From Limnospira fusiformis SAG 85.79 (GTDB lineage: Bacteria > Cyanobacteriota > Cyanobacteriia > Cyanobacteriales > Microcoleaceae): a DNA stretch of 64,000 nucleotides. Position 1 is the stretch's first letter. Each line of letters opens with the position of its first letter. Below are positions 27,251 to 41,149 of this stretch, piece by piece. The translations under genes and the position numbers were made by a program. The DNA lies in assembly GCF_012516315.1 (NCBI RefSeq), contig NZ_CP051185.1, forward strand, positions 1,601,403-1,665,402, read 5' to 3'. A model generated the notes under the pieces. The model was not told where the DNA came from, ran no database searches, and worked only from the letters and a program-made list of their open reading frames with translations.

Positions 27251-27526
27251 ATATTTTACTTTCGCCGGATTAGGCTGACTGTTTGTTTTCTATATAATCC
27301 TATTCTAAATTACCAAATATCAAATTGTCAATAAATTGTGCAAATTGTTTTTGACAGGGAAACAACGGATGATATTCTCAGGGGGAAGGGTGGCTAGATC
27401 TCGGAAGCGATCGCCGATCGCCCTGCATTGAGAAAAACTCAACAGGGGGGTTGTGGGGAAGGATGTCAATTGGAAAATTTCCCCTTTAGTGCTAGAGTTA
27501 GCAATTGACCACTACTGACAAGAACC

Positions 27527-29515
27527 ATGTCTGCGCCCCCTAGCGCCCCAACTGTAACAACATTTCCCCTCGCCGCCGTGGTGGGACAAGAAGCGATCAA
27601 ATTTGCCCTGCTGCTGGCCGCAGTTGATCCCGGCTTAGGAGGTGTGGTAATTGCTGGACGGCGGGGAACCGCTAAATCAGTGATGGCCAGAGCCCTTCAT
27701 GCCTTATTACCGCCCCTAGAAGTAGTAAAAGATGCGATCGCCAACATTCCCCCCAACTGGGAAGCGGGAGAACCCACCCCAGAAACCGAAATCATCCCCG
27801 CGCCCTTTGTACAAGTTCCCCTAGGGGTAACAGAAGATAGGCTGATAGGTTCAGTAGACGTAGAAAAATCCGTTAAACAGGGCGACACCGTATTTCAACC
27901 CGGCCTATTAGCCACAGCCAACCGAGGAGTCCTTTACATTGACGAAATCAACCTCCTCGATGACAATATAGCCAACCTGCTGCTAACAGTTTTAACGGAA
28001 GGGCGCAACGTCATTGAAAGGGAAGGGATCAGCTTTGAACATCCCTGCCAACCCCTATTTATCGCGACCTATAACCCGGAAGAAGGTCCCCTGCGAACCC
28101 ATTTACTCGATCGCATTGCCATAGCCCTATCTGCTGATGGAGTCCTGAGCTTAGATCAACGGGTGCAAGCAGTAGACCAAGCCCTCGATTATTCCCAGTC
28201 TCCCGAGGCATTTCTCCAGCAATATACAGAAGACTTAGATAACCTGAAAACTCAAATTCTCCTAGCCAGAGAATGGCTAAAAGATGTCACCATCACCTCA
28301 GAGCAAATTCTGTACCTGGTAGAAGAAGCCATCAGAGGGGTAGTTCCCGGACACCGGGCGGAACTGTTTGCGGTGCGAGTAGCTAAGGCTTCGGCGGCTT
28401 TAGATGGTAGAAATAGCGTTAATGCTGATGACTTGCGGCGGGCGGTAGAATTAGTTATTGTACCGAGAGCCACAGTAATTCAGACCCCCCCCGAAGAACA
28501 ACAACAGCCACCACCCCCACCCCCACCACCCCCCCAAGGTGAGGACGAACCGGAACCAGAGGACGAAGACGAAGACGAAGAACCGGAAACCGAACCCCCA
28601 GAAGAAGAAGAAAATAGCATCCCAGAAGAGTTTGTGTTTGACCCGGAAGGGGTGGTGCTAGATCCAACGGTGTTGTATTTCTCGCAAATGGCAAACCGAC
28701 AGGGTAAAACTGGCAGCCGCAGTATGATTTTTTCAGAGGATCGCGGTCGGTATGTTAAACCCATGCTACCCAAGGGTAAAGTACAACGCATTGCGGTAGA
28801 TGCTACCCTACGGGCGGCAGCACCCTATCAGCGATCGCGACGGTTACGATATCCTGAACGTCGGGTAGTGGTAGAACAGGGGGATATTAGATCTAAGCGC
28901 CTAGCCAGAAAGTCCGGGGCTTTGGTGGTGTTTGTGGTGGATGCTTCCGGGTCTATGGCCCTAAACCGGATGCAGTCAGCCAAAGGCGCGGTAATGCAGC
29001 TATTAACTGAGGCTTACCAGAGCCGCGACATGGTGTCGTTAATTCCCTTCCGAGGGGAACAGGCGGAAGTTTTGTTACCGCCTACTCGGTCAATTGCGGC
29101 CGCCAAACGACGCTTGGAAAGGATGCCCTGTGGGGGTGGGTCTCCCCTGGCTCACGGACTAACTCAAGCGGTGCGGGTGGGGATGAATGCTAAACAGTCT
29201 GGAGATATCGGACAGGTGGTAATTGTAGCAATTACGGACGGCCGAGGTAACATTCCCTTAGCCCGATCGCTCGGTGAACCTATCTTAGAAGGTGAAAAAC
29301 CGGATATTAAAGGGGAATTGCTGGAAATTGCTGCCAAAATTCGTGGTTTGGGTATTCAATTGTTAGTAATTGATACCGAAAATAAATTTGTCTCGACAGG
29401 TTTTGCCAAGGAATTGGCGAAAACCGCAGGAGGTAAGTATTATCATTTACCCAAAGCCACGGATCAGGCGATCGCAGCTATGACTCAAAATGCCATTCGT
29501 GATGCGATCGGTTAA
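27527..29515 (+). CDS. chlD: Magnesium chelatase subunit D
   Basis: A 662-aa ChlD. With ChlI and ChlH it inserts Mg2+ into protoporphyrin IX, the first committed step of chlorophyll synthesis. The N-terminal AAA+ module is present ([56 protein letters not shown]). The central linker (~residues 325-365) has a poly-Pro run followed by an acidic stretch, as in other ChlD proteins. The C-terminal VWA domain has DASGSMAL near residue 471, which binds metal and contacts ChlI/ChlH. The length is typical. Monocistronic in this window. Confidence 0.97.
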   Translation: MSAPPSAPTVTTFPLAAVVGQEAIKFALLLAAVDPGLGGVVIAGRRGTAKSVMARALHALLPPLEVVKDAIANIPPNWEAGEPTPETEIIPAPFVQVPLGVTEDRLIGSVDVEKSVKQGDTVFQPGLLATANRGVLYIDEINLLDDNIANLLLTVLTEGRNVIEREGISFEHPCQPLFIATYNPEEGPLRTHLLDRIAIALSADGVLSLDQRVQAVDQALDYSQSPEAFLQQYTEDLDNLKTQILLAREWLKDVTITSEQILYLVEEAIRGVVPGHRAELFAVRVAKASAALDGRNSVNADDLRRAVELVIVPRATVIQTPPEEQQQPPPPPPPPPQGEDEPEPEDEDEDEEPETEPPEEEENSIPEEFVFDPEGVVLDPTVLYFSQMANRQGKTGSRSMIFSEDRGRYVKPMLPKGKVQRIAVDATLRAAAPYQRSRRLRYPERRVVVEQGDIRSKRLARKSGALVVFVVDASGSMALNRMQSAKGAVMQLLTEAYQSRDMVSLIPFRGEQAEVLLPPTRSIAAAKRRLERMPCGGGSPLAHGLTQAVRVGMNAKQSGDIGQVVIVAITDGRGNIPLARSLGEPILEGEKPDIKGELLEIAAKIRGLGIQLLVIDTENKFVSTGFAKELAKTAGGKYYHLPKATDQAIAAMTQNAIRDAIG

Positions 29516-29764
29516 AGTATAGATAACCAATAGGTTTTTTCCATGGAACCTGTTATTTCCCATTCTGGGGAAAAGCCATCCCCAGGCAGGTTTTACCCAT
29601 GGTTGCTAGAGGTTTTCCAGGGTCTCAGAAATTCCGTCAATTGGTCATCTGTCCGCCTGGTAAAAATTTGCCTATAATACCGGAAAACAGTTAGTCCCAA
29701 CCCTAGACTAATATTGTGCTTCCTAATGCTCAGGATTAACCAATAGTGTTTTGAGTGGAAATTT

Positions 29765-32772
<3,008 letters not shown>

Positions 32773-32941
32773 GCCATGATTTAGGGTGTAAATTAAAGCC
32801 ACAAATCATCATCATTGAACTGATGTATTAATTTACCAATCTCAATCCGGGTGACATATTCAGGGCTTGCTCAACTATATTTCTGCTACTTTTAGCCAGT
32901 CAATCCGATTAAATATACCTCTAAAAGCGCCATAGAAATAT

Positions 32942-34048
32942 ATGCTCAAAACCAATCAAATCATCTCCCTGCTGCTCATTTTTATTCCCATTTCCATTGT
33001 CGCCGAATATGGACACTGGGGAGCCACTATAATCTTTATAACCGCCGCCCTAGCCATTATTCCCCTGGCGGCTTGGATGGGTACAGCTACCGAAGAAATA
33101 GCAGTAGTTCTCGGCCCTAATTTAGGAGGGTTAATGAATGCCACATTTGGCAATGCTACCGAATTAATTATCGGTTTTGTCGCTCTCAAAGCCGGATTGG
33201 TAGAGGTAGTCAAAGCCAGCATTACCGGGTCAATTATTGGCAACTTATTACTGGTAATGGGTTTAGCCATGTTTCTGGGAGGATTAAGGTTCAAAGAACA
33301 AGAATTTCCCCCAGTAGTGGCTCGTCTGAATGCCTCAGCCATGACCTTAGCAGTAATTGCTATATTAGTTCCCACCGCCGTAGATGTCACGTCCAGCGGC
33401 ATAGAGGAAAGCACCATGCAAACTCTGTCCGGTGCGGTGGCGCTAGTGTTGATTATAGTTTATATCCTCACCCTACTATTTTCCATGAAAACCCACTCCT
33501 ATTTATATGATGTGGGATTAGCAGAAAACGAAGTAGAACCCGGAACGGGAGAAGAAATATCAGGGGAACCTCATCATCAAATCAATCTAAAATTATGGAT
33601 TGTGGTGCTTTTAGTGGCTACAATTATGGTGGCGGTTGAGTCGGAGCTGTTGGTAGGTACTCTGGAAGAGGCTACCGAGAGTCTGGGTTTGACAGCACTA
33701 TTTACCGGGGTGATCCTAGTTCCGATTATTGGGAATGCAGCCGAACACGCCACGGCTGTGACGGTTGCTATGAAAAATAAAATGGATCTGTCGGTGTCGG
33801 TGGCTGTAGGTTCGAGTTTACAGATTGCCCTCTTTGTAGCACCAGTGTTAGTTCTGGCGGGGTTGGTGCTAAATCAGCCAATGGATTTAGACTTTAATCC
33901 CTTTGAGTTAATAGCTGTGGCTGTATCGGTGGCGATCGCTAATTCGGTAAGTTCTGACGGCCGGTCGGACTGGTTGGAAGGGGTGTTGCTGCTGGCTGCA
34001 TATATGGTTTTAGGAATAGCCTTTTTCTTTCATCCCGTCATGTTGTAA
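32942..34048 (+). CDS. cax: Calcium/proton exchanger (CAX type)
   Basis: A 368-aa antiporter with about 11 membrane helices in two pseudo-symmetric halves. Each half has its ion-binding motif: GNATELIIGFVAL (~residues 75-87) and GNAAEHATAV (~265). An acidic, hydrophilic loop (~200-215: EVEPGTGEEISGE) separates the halves. The family exports Ca2+ in exchange for H+ across the plasma membrane and aids salt and alkaline tolerance. ATG start at 32942. It stands alone, 170 bp after ligA. Confidence 0.93.
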   Translation: MLKTNQIISLLLIFIPISIVAEYGHWGATIIFITAALAIIPLAAWMGTATEEIAVVLGPNLGGLMNATFGNATELIIGFVALKAGLVEVVKASITGSIIGNLLLVMGLAMFLGGLRFKEQEFPPVVARLNASAMTLAVIAILVPTAVDVTSSGIEESTMQTLSGAVALVLIIVYILTLLFSMKTHSYLYDVGLAENEVEPGTGEEISGEPHHQINLKLWIVVLLVATIMVAVESELLVGTLEEATESLGLTALFTGVILVPIIGNAAEHATAVTVAMKNKMDLSVSVAVGSSLQIALFVAPVLVLAGLVLNQPMDLDFNPFELIAVAVSVAIANSVSSDGRSDWLEGVLLLAAYMVLGIAFFFHPVML

Positions 34049-34368
34049 CCCACCCCCAACCAACAAGCCACGTTTTGGTCGCTAATTAGTATCGAGGAGC
34101 CAAAATGTTATACTGGGTTGCAACGGTATCGGCTAGAATTATCATATATAGTAGCAGTCTTTATATGGCCGCCTTCCTGAAAGTCGCGATCGAGGCTTAT
34201 GCTTTCCAGTTTGCTACTGTTTCCTTTCAATGTCTAAGCACCTATTCCCAAGCGATTGCCAAAAAGGATAGATATGTCTATGGATTTTGACGGTAGGTGG
34301 CTAAAGCCGATCTTGGCTTTTCCTCCCTGCTTTGAACAGGCAGGGCTTGCAAGTGTTAAGGTGTTTCC
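34049..34368 (+). other. Intergenic before the kinase gene
   Basis: 320 bp; a short frame (34105-34290) shows no family features. CCTGCTTTGAACAGGCAGGG at ~34326-34346 forms a small hairpin. Otherwise nothing distinctive. Confidence 0.35.
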
Positions 34369-36408
34369 GTGAGTTATTGCCTCAATCCCAAATGCCCTAA
34401 ACCCGATGATGAGTCGAATGCCAAACGACGCATTTGCGCTCAGTGTGGCTCTGATCTGTTTATACAGAGTCGTTATCGTGTTATCAAAAAGATGGGTGGG
34501 GGAGGATTTGGTCAAACTTTTGAGATTCTCGACCAAAAAGATAAGACTCGCAAAGTTTTAAAAGTTCTCCTCAAAGAACATCCCAAGGCGATCGCTCTGT
34601 TTAAACAAGAGGCGAAAGTTTTGAGTGAACTTAGTCATCCCGGCATCCCTAAAGTAGATAAAGATGGCTACTTTACCTTTATGCCGAAAGATGAGTCGCC
34701 GCTGCATTGTTTAGTCATGGAGAAAATCGAAGGGTTAGACCTTCAGGAGTGGATGAAGGAGCGCAAAAAAGAACCCATTAGCCCAGAATTAGCCATGGAT
34801 TGGCTAAAACAACTGGTGGAAATTCTCGATCGCGTCCACAGTTTACAGTATTTTCACCGAGATATTAAACCTCAAAACATCATGCGAAAGCCTGATGGTC
34901 AACTGGTGTTAATTGATTTTGGCACAGCGCGGGAAGTGACCGAGACCATTATGGGGTTTAGTTCAAATGGCTCCGGCGAACAGGATAATGATAAGAAACG
35001 CGCCACAGGAATTGTCTCCCCTGGTTATACGCCGCCAGAACAAACGAACGGGAAAGCAGTACCTCAGTCGGACTTTTTTGCCCTGGGTCGGACTTTTGTT
35101 TATCTGTTGACGGGAAAACCCCCCACGGCTTACCCAGAAAATCCTCGCACTGGGAAACTTTTGTGGCGTAAGGGTGCGCCAAATATCCCGAAACAATTGG
35201 CGGATGTTCTTGATTATCTGATGGCACCATTTCCGGGAAATCGCCCCCAGAACCCTGGGGTAGTTCTCCAGTGTTTAGCTGAAGTGGAACTTAATCCGCC
35301 ACCCCGCGATAGTGATGAAAGAGAAGATCCCAAATCAGATACCAAAGGTAAAAAGAAAGAACAGCTGAAGACGAAAATCCACCTCAGTGAACTGAAAATT
35401 AAGATTCCCTTCAAGGCTATTGGTATTCTGAGTGTGATTGTGACCATGGGGGGGTTGATTTATACCCAGGTAGACGGTTATCGGCGCTATGGCTTAATTC
35501 CGGCTAACCCTATGTTGGTGATTAGAGGGTGGCCTAATCGTATGTGGCTACTGGGGCATAAGGAGGCTTTAGGGCAGGTTTATGCTTTGGCGATCGCCCC
35601 AGACGGTGAAACTCTGGTTGCGGGAACTTTTGGCACAATTCGACGCTGGGGTATCCATTCTGGAGAGGTTTTTAATCCCGAAAGCGTCCATTCGAGTTGG
35701 GTAAGGGCCCTAGCATTCTCCCCCAATGGAGAGATTATGGTCAGTGGTAGTAATGATAAAACTATCCGTATGTGGTGGGGATCGCGTCAACGTACTATTG
35801 AAGGACATACAGGAAGTGTCCATGCTTTGGTTTTTAGTCCCAACGGTCAAATTTTAGCTAGTGGTAGCGAAGACAGGACTATTATTCTGTGGGATACCAA
35901 TGGTCGGCGATTATCAACTATTCTCGCCCATGACCTCCCGGTTAATGCTTTGGCTTTCAATCCCCAGGGTAATGTTCTCGCTAGTGCTAGTGCAGATGCC
36001 AGTATCAGATTATGGAATGTCAATGTCGGTGATAGTAGTCGCCGACTGACAATTACTGGCCATGGAGATAGTATTAATGCGATCGCCTATAGCCCCGACG
36101 GTGAAACCATCGCCAGCGCTAGTGATGATGGAACCGTGCGCTTGTGGAATGCTAACACAGGGGAACAACTGCGGGTTTTTGAGGGACACAGAGGCCCGGT
36201 GAAATCCCTAGTGATTACCCCAGATGGCCAAACTTTAATTGCTGGAGGCGATCACATTGTTTTATGGAATCTCAACACCGGGGAAATAATCACTACCCTT
36301 TGGGGTCACGGAGACCTGATCACAGCCCTAGCCCTCACCCCAGACGGCAAAATCCTCACCAGTGGTAGTGAGGATAAAACCATTAAAATCTGGCAGCTAA
36401 AGCTGTAG
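34369..36408 (+). CDS. Ser/Thr protein kinase with zinc ribbon and WD40 propeller
   Basis: A 679-aa kinase. An N-terminal zinc ribbon (C4, C9, C23, C26) opens it. The kinase domain (~residues 34-310) has GGGGFGQTF, the Lys in VLKVLLKE, the catalytic loop HRDIKPQNIM and DFGTA in place of DFG-X, and a second Gly-rich segment (GYTPPEQTNG). One membrane helix (~350-370) leads to a beta-propeller of six or seven WD40 repeats (~395-679; VRALAFSPNGEIMVSGSNDK and similar). The kinase is cytoplasmic and the propeller probably outside the membrane. Typical of cyanobacterial Hanks-type kinases; ligand unknown. The start is GTG; family similarity begins at SYCLNPKCP. Confidence 0.92.
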   Translation: MSYCLNPKCPKPDDESNAKRRICAQCGSDLFIQSRYRVIKKMGGGGFGQTFEILDQKDKTRKVLKVLLKEHPKAIALFKQEAKVLSELSHPGIPKVDKDGYFTFMPKDESPLHCLVMEKIEGLDLQEWMKERKKEPISPELAMDWLKQLVEILDRVHSLQYFHRDIKPQNIMRKPDGQLVLIDFGTAREVTETIMGFSSNGSGEQDNDKKRATGIVSPGYTPPEQTNGKAVPQSDFFALGRTFVYLLTGKPPTAYPENPRTGKLLWRKGAPNIPKQLADVLDYLMAPFPGNRPQNPGVVLQCLAEVELNPPPRDSDEREDPKSDTKGKKKEQLKTKIHLSELKIKIPFKAIGILSVIVTMGGLIYTQVDGYRRYGLIPANPMLVIRGWPNRMWLLGHKEALGQVYALAIAPDGETLVAGTFGTIRRWGIHSGEVFNPESVHSSWVRALAFSPNGEIMVSGSNDKTIRMWWGSRQRTIEGHTGSVHALVFSPNGQILASGSEDRTIILWDTNGRRLSTILAHDLPVNALAFNPQGNVLASASADASIRLWNVNVGDSSRRLTITGHGDSINAIAYSPDGETIASASDDGTVRLWNANTGEQLRVFEGHRGPVKSLVITPDGQTLIAGGDHIVLWNLNTGEIITTLWGHGDLITALALTPDGKILTSGSEDKTIKIWQLKL

Positions 36409-36547
36409 CCCCAGAGGGGAGTTATATGGGGGGGTGTAGGTTGGCTCCGCGCGGTGGTCATTTGGGAATTAACCAGGCGATCGCTATATTGCCTAAACCC
36501 GCCCCTACTCCTCCCTCCGGGAAACTCTTAGCTTTCAGGCCCCTATT

Positions 36548-38401
36548 TTAGAAGCGGAAAGTAGTCCGCAGGGTTCCTACCAAAATATTAGCATTGCGGG
36601 CATTGTGATCAGGATTGGTCAAAACATAGAAGCCAGGAGTGATGGAAATGTAGTCGTTGAAAGCATAGCGATAGAAGGCTTCAATATGGAAGGAAGTATC
36701 GCGATCTTCCAAAGCGCCGATGTCATGGGAGGTAACTTTCGGAGGCATTCCGATAATAATACCACCCAAATCTCCTTCACTGAAAGCATCTGGGAAGCCC
36801 ATAGTCACAGCCCAGTTAAGAATTGTAGCACTATCACTGCCACTTCTTTGTTGATGAGCCCAGGTAGCTCCAAACCAGCCACCCAACTCGAACTTCTCAA
36901 CTATCCGCCAGTTAAACTGGAAGCCTAGGTTATCACTGGTGGTGGCGTTATCACCAAAGGGGCGATCGGCGATCCAGCTTCCGGTAGCACCCGCCATATT
37001 GACATCGTCGCTGGTGAAATATTTACGCGCGTACTCTACCCCAAAAGCCAGCCTGTCTGTGGGTTCATAGATCAACTGAGCCGACTTAGTATTGCTACCG
37101 TTGAATAAGCCATTACCAGCAGTAGCATCGGAGGCGTTACCAGCTAAATAACCCAGATTGAGTCTGAACTGACGATCATTACCAAAGGCAAACTTAGCCG
37201 CCGCCCCTGCACCTTCTGGACCCCGGAAAATGGCAGGGTTACGCTGACCAAACCGAGAAATTGAGGCATTAGAACCGCTGTTAAATGGGGTGATCACATC
37301 CATGATGTCATCTAAATCAAGGCTGTTAGCACCGATAAAGATGTGCGCCCGACGATTGAAGGCGGGGAAACGGTAGTACAAATCATCTAGCTCTATCCCA
37401 TTGGAATTGCCATCAATAGCAGTCCGAGACATTAAGGTATTGGTCAGGTTAAATCTGCTGAGGTTAGGGAGATCTCTCGCTTGCAGACGGGTTCTCAATA
37501 GGTCTTCGCCGGTAAAGCTGGTATCAAAGTTCAGACGAACCCGGTAGCCCAAATAAGTTTGAGTGGGGTCTTCATTGCGATTGCCTTGGGGACCTCCAGC
37601 CACGTTATGTCTGGCGCGATCGCCAAAGCTATCTCCTGGCCAGAACACTACTTCCCCGCGCAGTTTGGTAGTGGTGGAGAACTGATTAGCCTCCAATTCA
37701 GCCGTCCGCGCTTCCAAAGCGTACACACGGCCGCGCAAAGTTGCCAATTCCGCCGCAAACTCTTCCTGGAGCCGTTGCAGAACCGCCAAATCTTCGCGAG
37801 TTACCAAATTAGCCACAGAAGCCGCAATCAATTCGTTAACCCGTTCCAAACAGGCATTTAAACCAGCCGCAAACTCAAAACGAGTCATGGCGCGGTTTCC
37901 TCTAAAGGTTCCGTCTGGATAACCTGCAATACAGCCATAACGTTCTACCAAAGACTGAAGCGCTTGGAATGCCCAATCTGTAGGTTGAACGTCAGACAAT
38001 TGAGATACAGAGGTCACCTGCTCCATAGAGTCGGCAACTTCACTGTATAGATTGATTTGTTCTAGGTCGGCAATTCTGAGTTCCTGTTCCATCTCAGGTT
38101 GTACCTGAGCTACCTCTTGGGTTTCGGCAGAGGACTCAAAACCTAAATCCATTACATTCTGAGACAGAGGAGCCGTGTTATCGACCTCTGGCGCAACTGC
38201 CATTAGCGAGGTAGTATCCGCATCCAGGCTAAATTGACTAACTCCTTCCGCTGCATCTGAAGCTAGGGATGCCACTTGGGAAGTAGTAACCAGCTTGTCT
38301 GAAGGGCTGTCTGTGGCTAATGCAGCAGTTGTGCTTAACAGAAGAGCAGCACCCAGAAAGCCTGGACTCTGCTTGAGAGTGTTCCATAGAATTTTGTTCA
38401 T
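36548..38401 (-). CDS. Outer-membrane porin with SLH domain
   Basis: A 617-aa cyanobacterial porin of the SLH-OprB type. The signal peptide starts MNKILWNTLKQSPGFLGAAL. An SLH domain lies at ~130-195 (LSDVQPTDWAFQALQSLVER and GYPDGTFRGNRAMTRFEFA) and anchors to peptidoglycan-linked polymer. A coiled-coil segment (VLQRLQEEFAAELATLRGRV) follows, and the C-terminal ~350 residues alternate polar and hydrophobic residues as in a beta-barrel ending in TTFRF, with a terminal Phe. It passes small solutes or ions. The start at 38401 is preferred for a normal signal peptide; in-frame starts at 38404 and 38416 add a few residues. Transcribed convergently with the WD40 kinase. Confidence 0.92.
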   Translation of the reverse strand: MNKILWNTLKQSPGFLGAALLLSTTAALATDSPSDKLVTTSQVASLASDAAEGVSQFSLDADTTSLMAVAPEVDNTAPLSQNVMDLGFESSAETQEVAQVQPEMEQELRIADLEQINLYSEVADSMEQVTSVSQLSDVQPTDWAFQALQSLVERYGCIAGYPDGTFRGNRAMTRFEFAAGLNACLERVNELIAASVANLVTREDLAVLQRLQEEFAAELATLRGRVYALEARTAELEANQFSTTTKLRGEVVFWPGDSFGDRARHNVAGGPQGNRNEDPTQTYLGYRVRLNFDTSFTGEDLLRTRLQARDLPNLSRFNLTNTLMSRTAIDGNSNGIELDDLYYRFPAFNRRAHIFIGANSLDLDDIMDVITPFNSGSNASISRFGQRNPAIFRGPEGAGAAAKFAFGNDRQFRLNLGYLAGNASDATAGNGLFNGSNTKSAQLIYEPTDRLAFGVEYARKYFTSDDVNMAGATGSWIADRPFGDNATTSDNLGFQFNWRIVEKFELGGWFGATWAHQQRSGSDSATILNWAVTMGFPDAFSEGDLGGIIIGMPPKVTSHDIGALEDRDTSFHIEAFYRYAFNDYISITPGFYVLTNPDHNARNANILVGTLRTTFRF

Positions 38402-38903
38402 CATCTCAAATCTCACACCGACTTAAAAAGACCTAAGCGAGGATGTCCCCAGCTCGAATGAACCAATAGTATCACGATTTCACGTAAAACTCCTGGGAGG
38501 GTTGGAAGCTCCGTGATTGCTCACGGAGAGGAAAACTGACTCAAGCGGATGACCGCCGCCAGCACCCCCTTGCGGGGTGGAGGGGTATGGTTGCCCCTCC
38601 ATGGAGCTATGGTTGGCTCCGACTCCCTTGCGGGGTAATGTTTGCGCTTGCGCTAACGCGCACGCTGCGCGAACGCCAATGTTCAGAGTCGGTACTATCC
38701 AAATCGCACGTCCTTAACCCCTTAGAGATGTTTAACGATTCGGTTCTAGAGCCTGGAACTAGCACGCATTCCAGGGTAGGAACTTTAACTCTTGCTCTGA
38801 ACGGAGCCAGTTAAGGCTATAGCTGGTCAGCTACCTGAAAGGGGGGCACGAAGCCCCCGTGCTTCAGCCGGGGGTGCTGACATCCTAACAGTAGGTGATT
38901 ACA
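38402..38903 (+). mobile_element. Structured IS605-like remnant
   Basis: No coding gene. After a GCTCCGTGATT...CACGGAG hairpin, 38560-38880 is a dense series of hairpins: GCGCGAACG near ~38675, CCTGG/CCAGG around ~38755-38775, CCAG/GCTGG at ~38810-38826, and GGGGGCACGAAGCCCCC at ~38843-38860. It closes with GCCGGGGGTGCTGACATCC, the form of end found on cyanobacterial IS200/IS605 elements. A highly structured end next to an absent tnpB could be the remains of an omegaRNA-bearing right end. This is inference by shape. Confidence 0.45.
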
Positions 38904-41117
38904 TTAAACGATCGCACCCAAATTTTGTCTACGGATTGCCACAATAGAGGGCTTGGGGGGGTCTGTGGGGTTTTTACCTGGCCAGTTAGAGCCGATGGGA
39001 ACCTCACGGGTTTGCATAAACTCCTGACCATCCAGACCAGTCATGGCAAACTCACGAAATTGGGATGCCATATTTCGGCGCTTACCATTATACTCTCCCG
39101 GATGTTGTACTGCCACAAATAGAGTTTGCTGATCGGGGCTAAAAAATGGTCCGCACAATTCACATTCCATGGGTCCGATCGCAAACAGATAGGCTTGACC
39201 CGCATCTGGTGGGGTGGTTGGTAAACACCACAGGGAGTTATTGCCATATATACCCATTAAATCTCTCGATGCTAAGGGTTCTCCGGCTTGATTTACCCGA
39301 CCTGGGGGGACGGATTTGTTTTGAGAGCCAGTGCTAATATCTGTGACCATCCACAGATTACCTTGGCTATCAAACTCCAAATTATCTGGATTGCAAAATC
39401 CTAACCCACCTTGGAAAATTTCGCCACCCGCTGCCCACATTTCCCACCGAAATCTCAGCGCGTCCGGATCTCCATTATCCTCAATCAGACGAACTATCCA
39501 TCCTGGGTCATGGGGAATAACTCCCCCTGGACCTTGAAAAATCCGCCCATCTGGTCCCTCACCATTGCGATCGCCACCTCCAGAGGTGAATGCTATATAT
39601 AAGGAACCATCACCAGCAATCATAGTATCTTCTGGACGGGCGCAACAAGTAGCCCCGGCGGCACTAGCTGCTAAATGGGCATCAACCAGGATAGCACCCT
39701 GTTGGGTTTGCGAGTCGCCTAAATACAAATCTCCCAAGGTTTTGTACTGTTTCTTAAAGGCTTCGACTTCTTCATCTGTGGTAGCCACAAAACTGCCCCC
39801 TTCTGGGCGCAATGGTAAGGCTATGGCTCCCCCTATATGAACACTGGCTGGATCGGGGTTAACGGCTGTTTTAGCAGCCATAGGAATCCATTTTCCGGTT
39901 CCGTCTGGGTACAATTTGGCGGCGTATAGCATTCCGCTGGTCAATAGCCGAGAATTTTGGCGATCGCTTGGATCAATTACCCGGTCACTACTGACAAATT
40001 TATATAAATGTCCACTACGGCGATCGCATCCCGAATAGAAGGCTAGAGGTTTTCCGGCTGTTACCCTGACACCAACGGCTTCATGGCGATACCGACCCAG
40101 CCAAGTATGTTTGGTCCCATAATCTTCGGGGTCCGCTGGATTCACTTCTACAATCCAACCATATTTGTTCCCAGCTAGTCCTAAGACGTTACCCAGACCC
40201 CTGGTGGTAGAAAAGGGAGTCTCTGAAGGGGAAAAAGATGTACCATCGGGATGTACTGATTCCGTGACATAACTCTGGAAGTTTTCCTCCGCACTTAATA
40301 CTGTTCCCCAAGGGGTTGTTCCCCCGGCACAGTTAGCGAAAGTGCCAATAATTTTATCTCCGAGGCGATCGTGATAACCCCGTCCCCTCTGGCGAAAAAC
40401 TGCCACCGCTGGACCTGTAGCCTTGAGATAGCGTCCATCAGTCCAACCAGAAATTCCGGTAATGCGGCGATCGACAGATGAGTAAGTCCGTACCCATTTC
40501 CCCTCACTATCTCGACCGAGGGAAATTACCCCCATTCCCATATCGATTAACCCTTCTTTAGAAATCTCCAGAATTGCTTGTCTGAGAGGGTCTTTTCCCG
40601 GCAAAGAAAAAGCATCAATACTCTGGCTTTGGGCAGCCTCTAAAGCCTGTTTAACCACCGCAATAGGTAAGGATATCCCTATCACTTCCTCGTAAGTTTG
40701 TTCCCAGGGCTTACCGCTAATATACTCAAAGTTAACAGTCAAAAAACCTTGATTTTCACCAGTTTGTACAAAGGACAGATAATCATTGTTATACCCACAC
40801 CGAGAATCACCCACCGGGTCTCCCCAACTGGCGATTACATCATAGGTAAACCCTTCGGGAAGTACCAAATCATCAATTACCTCGTACTTACCATATTTTC
40901 GGGATATAGCTTGATGGTCTGCACCGCTGATTTGCTCATAGGTCGGTAAAGGCATAGGACCTTTGACCGATTTAAAACTAGGGGCAAACGAGGGTGTTTC
41001 TGTAGTTGATGAACCCAGAAAATTGCTCCGATATGGTTGCTCACAGCCTTTCAAAGCCGCCGCCCCCATACCCGCAGTAATAAACAGCAAAAAATCCCGA
41101 CGATTACAAGAAGCCAT
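38904..41117 (-). CDS. phoX: PhoX-type alkaline phosphatase (DUF839)
   Basis: A 737-aa secreted phosphatase. The Tat-type signal SCNRRDFLLFITAGMGAAAL is followed by KGC, so it may also be lipid-modified. The body matches PhoX: DDLVLPEGFTYDVIASWGDP, the metal-site SAEENFQSY, RYRHEAVGV and the C-terminal DNLEFDSQGNLWMVTD. PhoX enzymes release phosphate from esters and need Ca2+ and Fe. It is immediately downstream of an OmpR-type regulator (32 bp), and a Pho box lies upstream of that gene, so it is probably induced by phosphate starvation. ATG start at 41117. Confidence 0.93.
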   Translation of the reverse strand: MASCNRRDFLLFITAGMGAAALKGCEQPYRSNFLGSSTTETPSFAPSFKSVKGPMPLPTYEQISGADHQAISRKYGKYEVIDDLVLPEGFTYDVIASWGDPVGDSRCGYNNDYLSFVQTGENQGFLTVNFEYISGKPWEQTYEEVIGISLPIAVVKQALEAAQSQSIDAFSLPGKDPLRQAILEISKEGLIDMGMGVISLGRDSEGKWVRTYSSVDRRITGISGWTDGRYLKATGPAVAVFRQRGRGYHDRLGDKIIGTFANCAGGTTPWGTVLSAEENFQSYVTESVHPDGTSFSPSETPFSTTRGLGNVLGLAGNKYGWIVEVNPADPEDYGTKHTWLGRYRHEAVGVRVTAGKPLAFYSGCDRRSGHLYKFVSSDRVIDPSDRQNSRLLTSGMLYAAKLYPDGTGKWIPMAAKTAVNPDPASVHIGGAIALPLRPEGGSFVATTDEEVEAFKKQYKTLGDLYLGDSQTQQGAILVDAHLAASAAGATCCARPEDTMIAGDGSLYIAFTSGGGDRNGEGPDGRIFQGPGGVIPHDPGWIVRLIEDNGDPDALRFRWEMWAAGGEIFQGGLGFCNPDNLEFDSQGNLWMVTDISTGSQNKSVPPGRVNQAGEPLASRDLMGIYGNNSLWCLPTTPPDAGQAYLFAIGPMECELCGPFFSPDQQTLFVAVQHPGEYNGKRRNMASQFREFAMTGLDGQEFMQTREVPIGSNWPGKNPTDPPKPSIVAIRRQNLGAIV

Positions 41118-41149
41118 AAATCTGCCTATTTCTCAAACCTTGGATAATT

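Noticed and set aside
27045..27251. 68-aa minus-strand frame
   Set aside because: It is the riboswitch sequence read as protein.
34105..34290. 61-aa plus-strand frame
   Set aside because: No ribosome site and no recognisable domain; probably leader DNA of the kinase.
38587..38814. 75-aa plus-strand frame
   Set aside because: Lies in hairpin-rich IS-like DNA; composition follows the hairpins rather than a protein.
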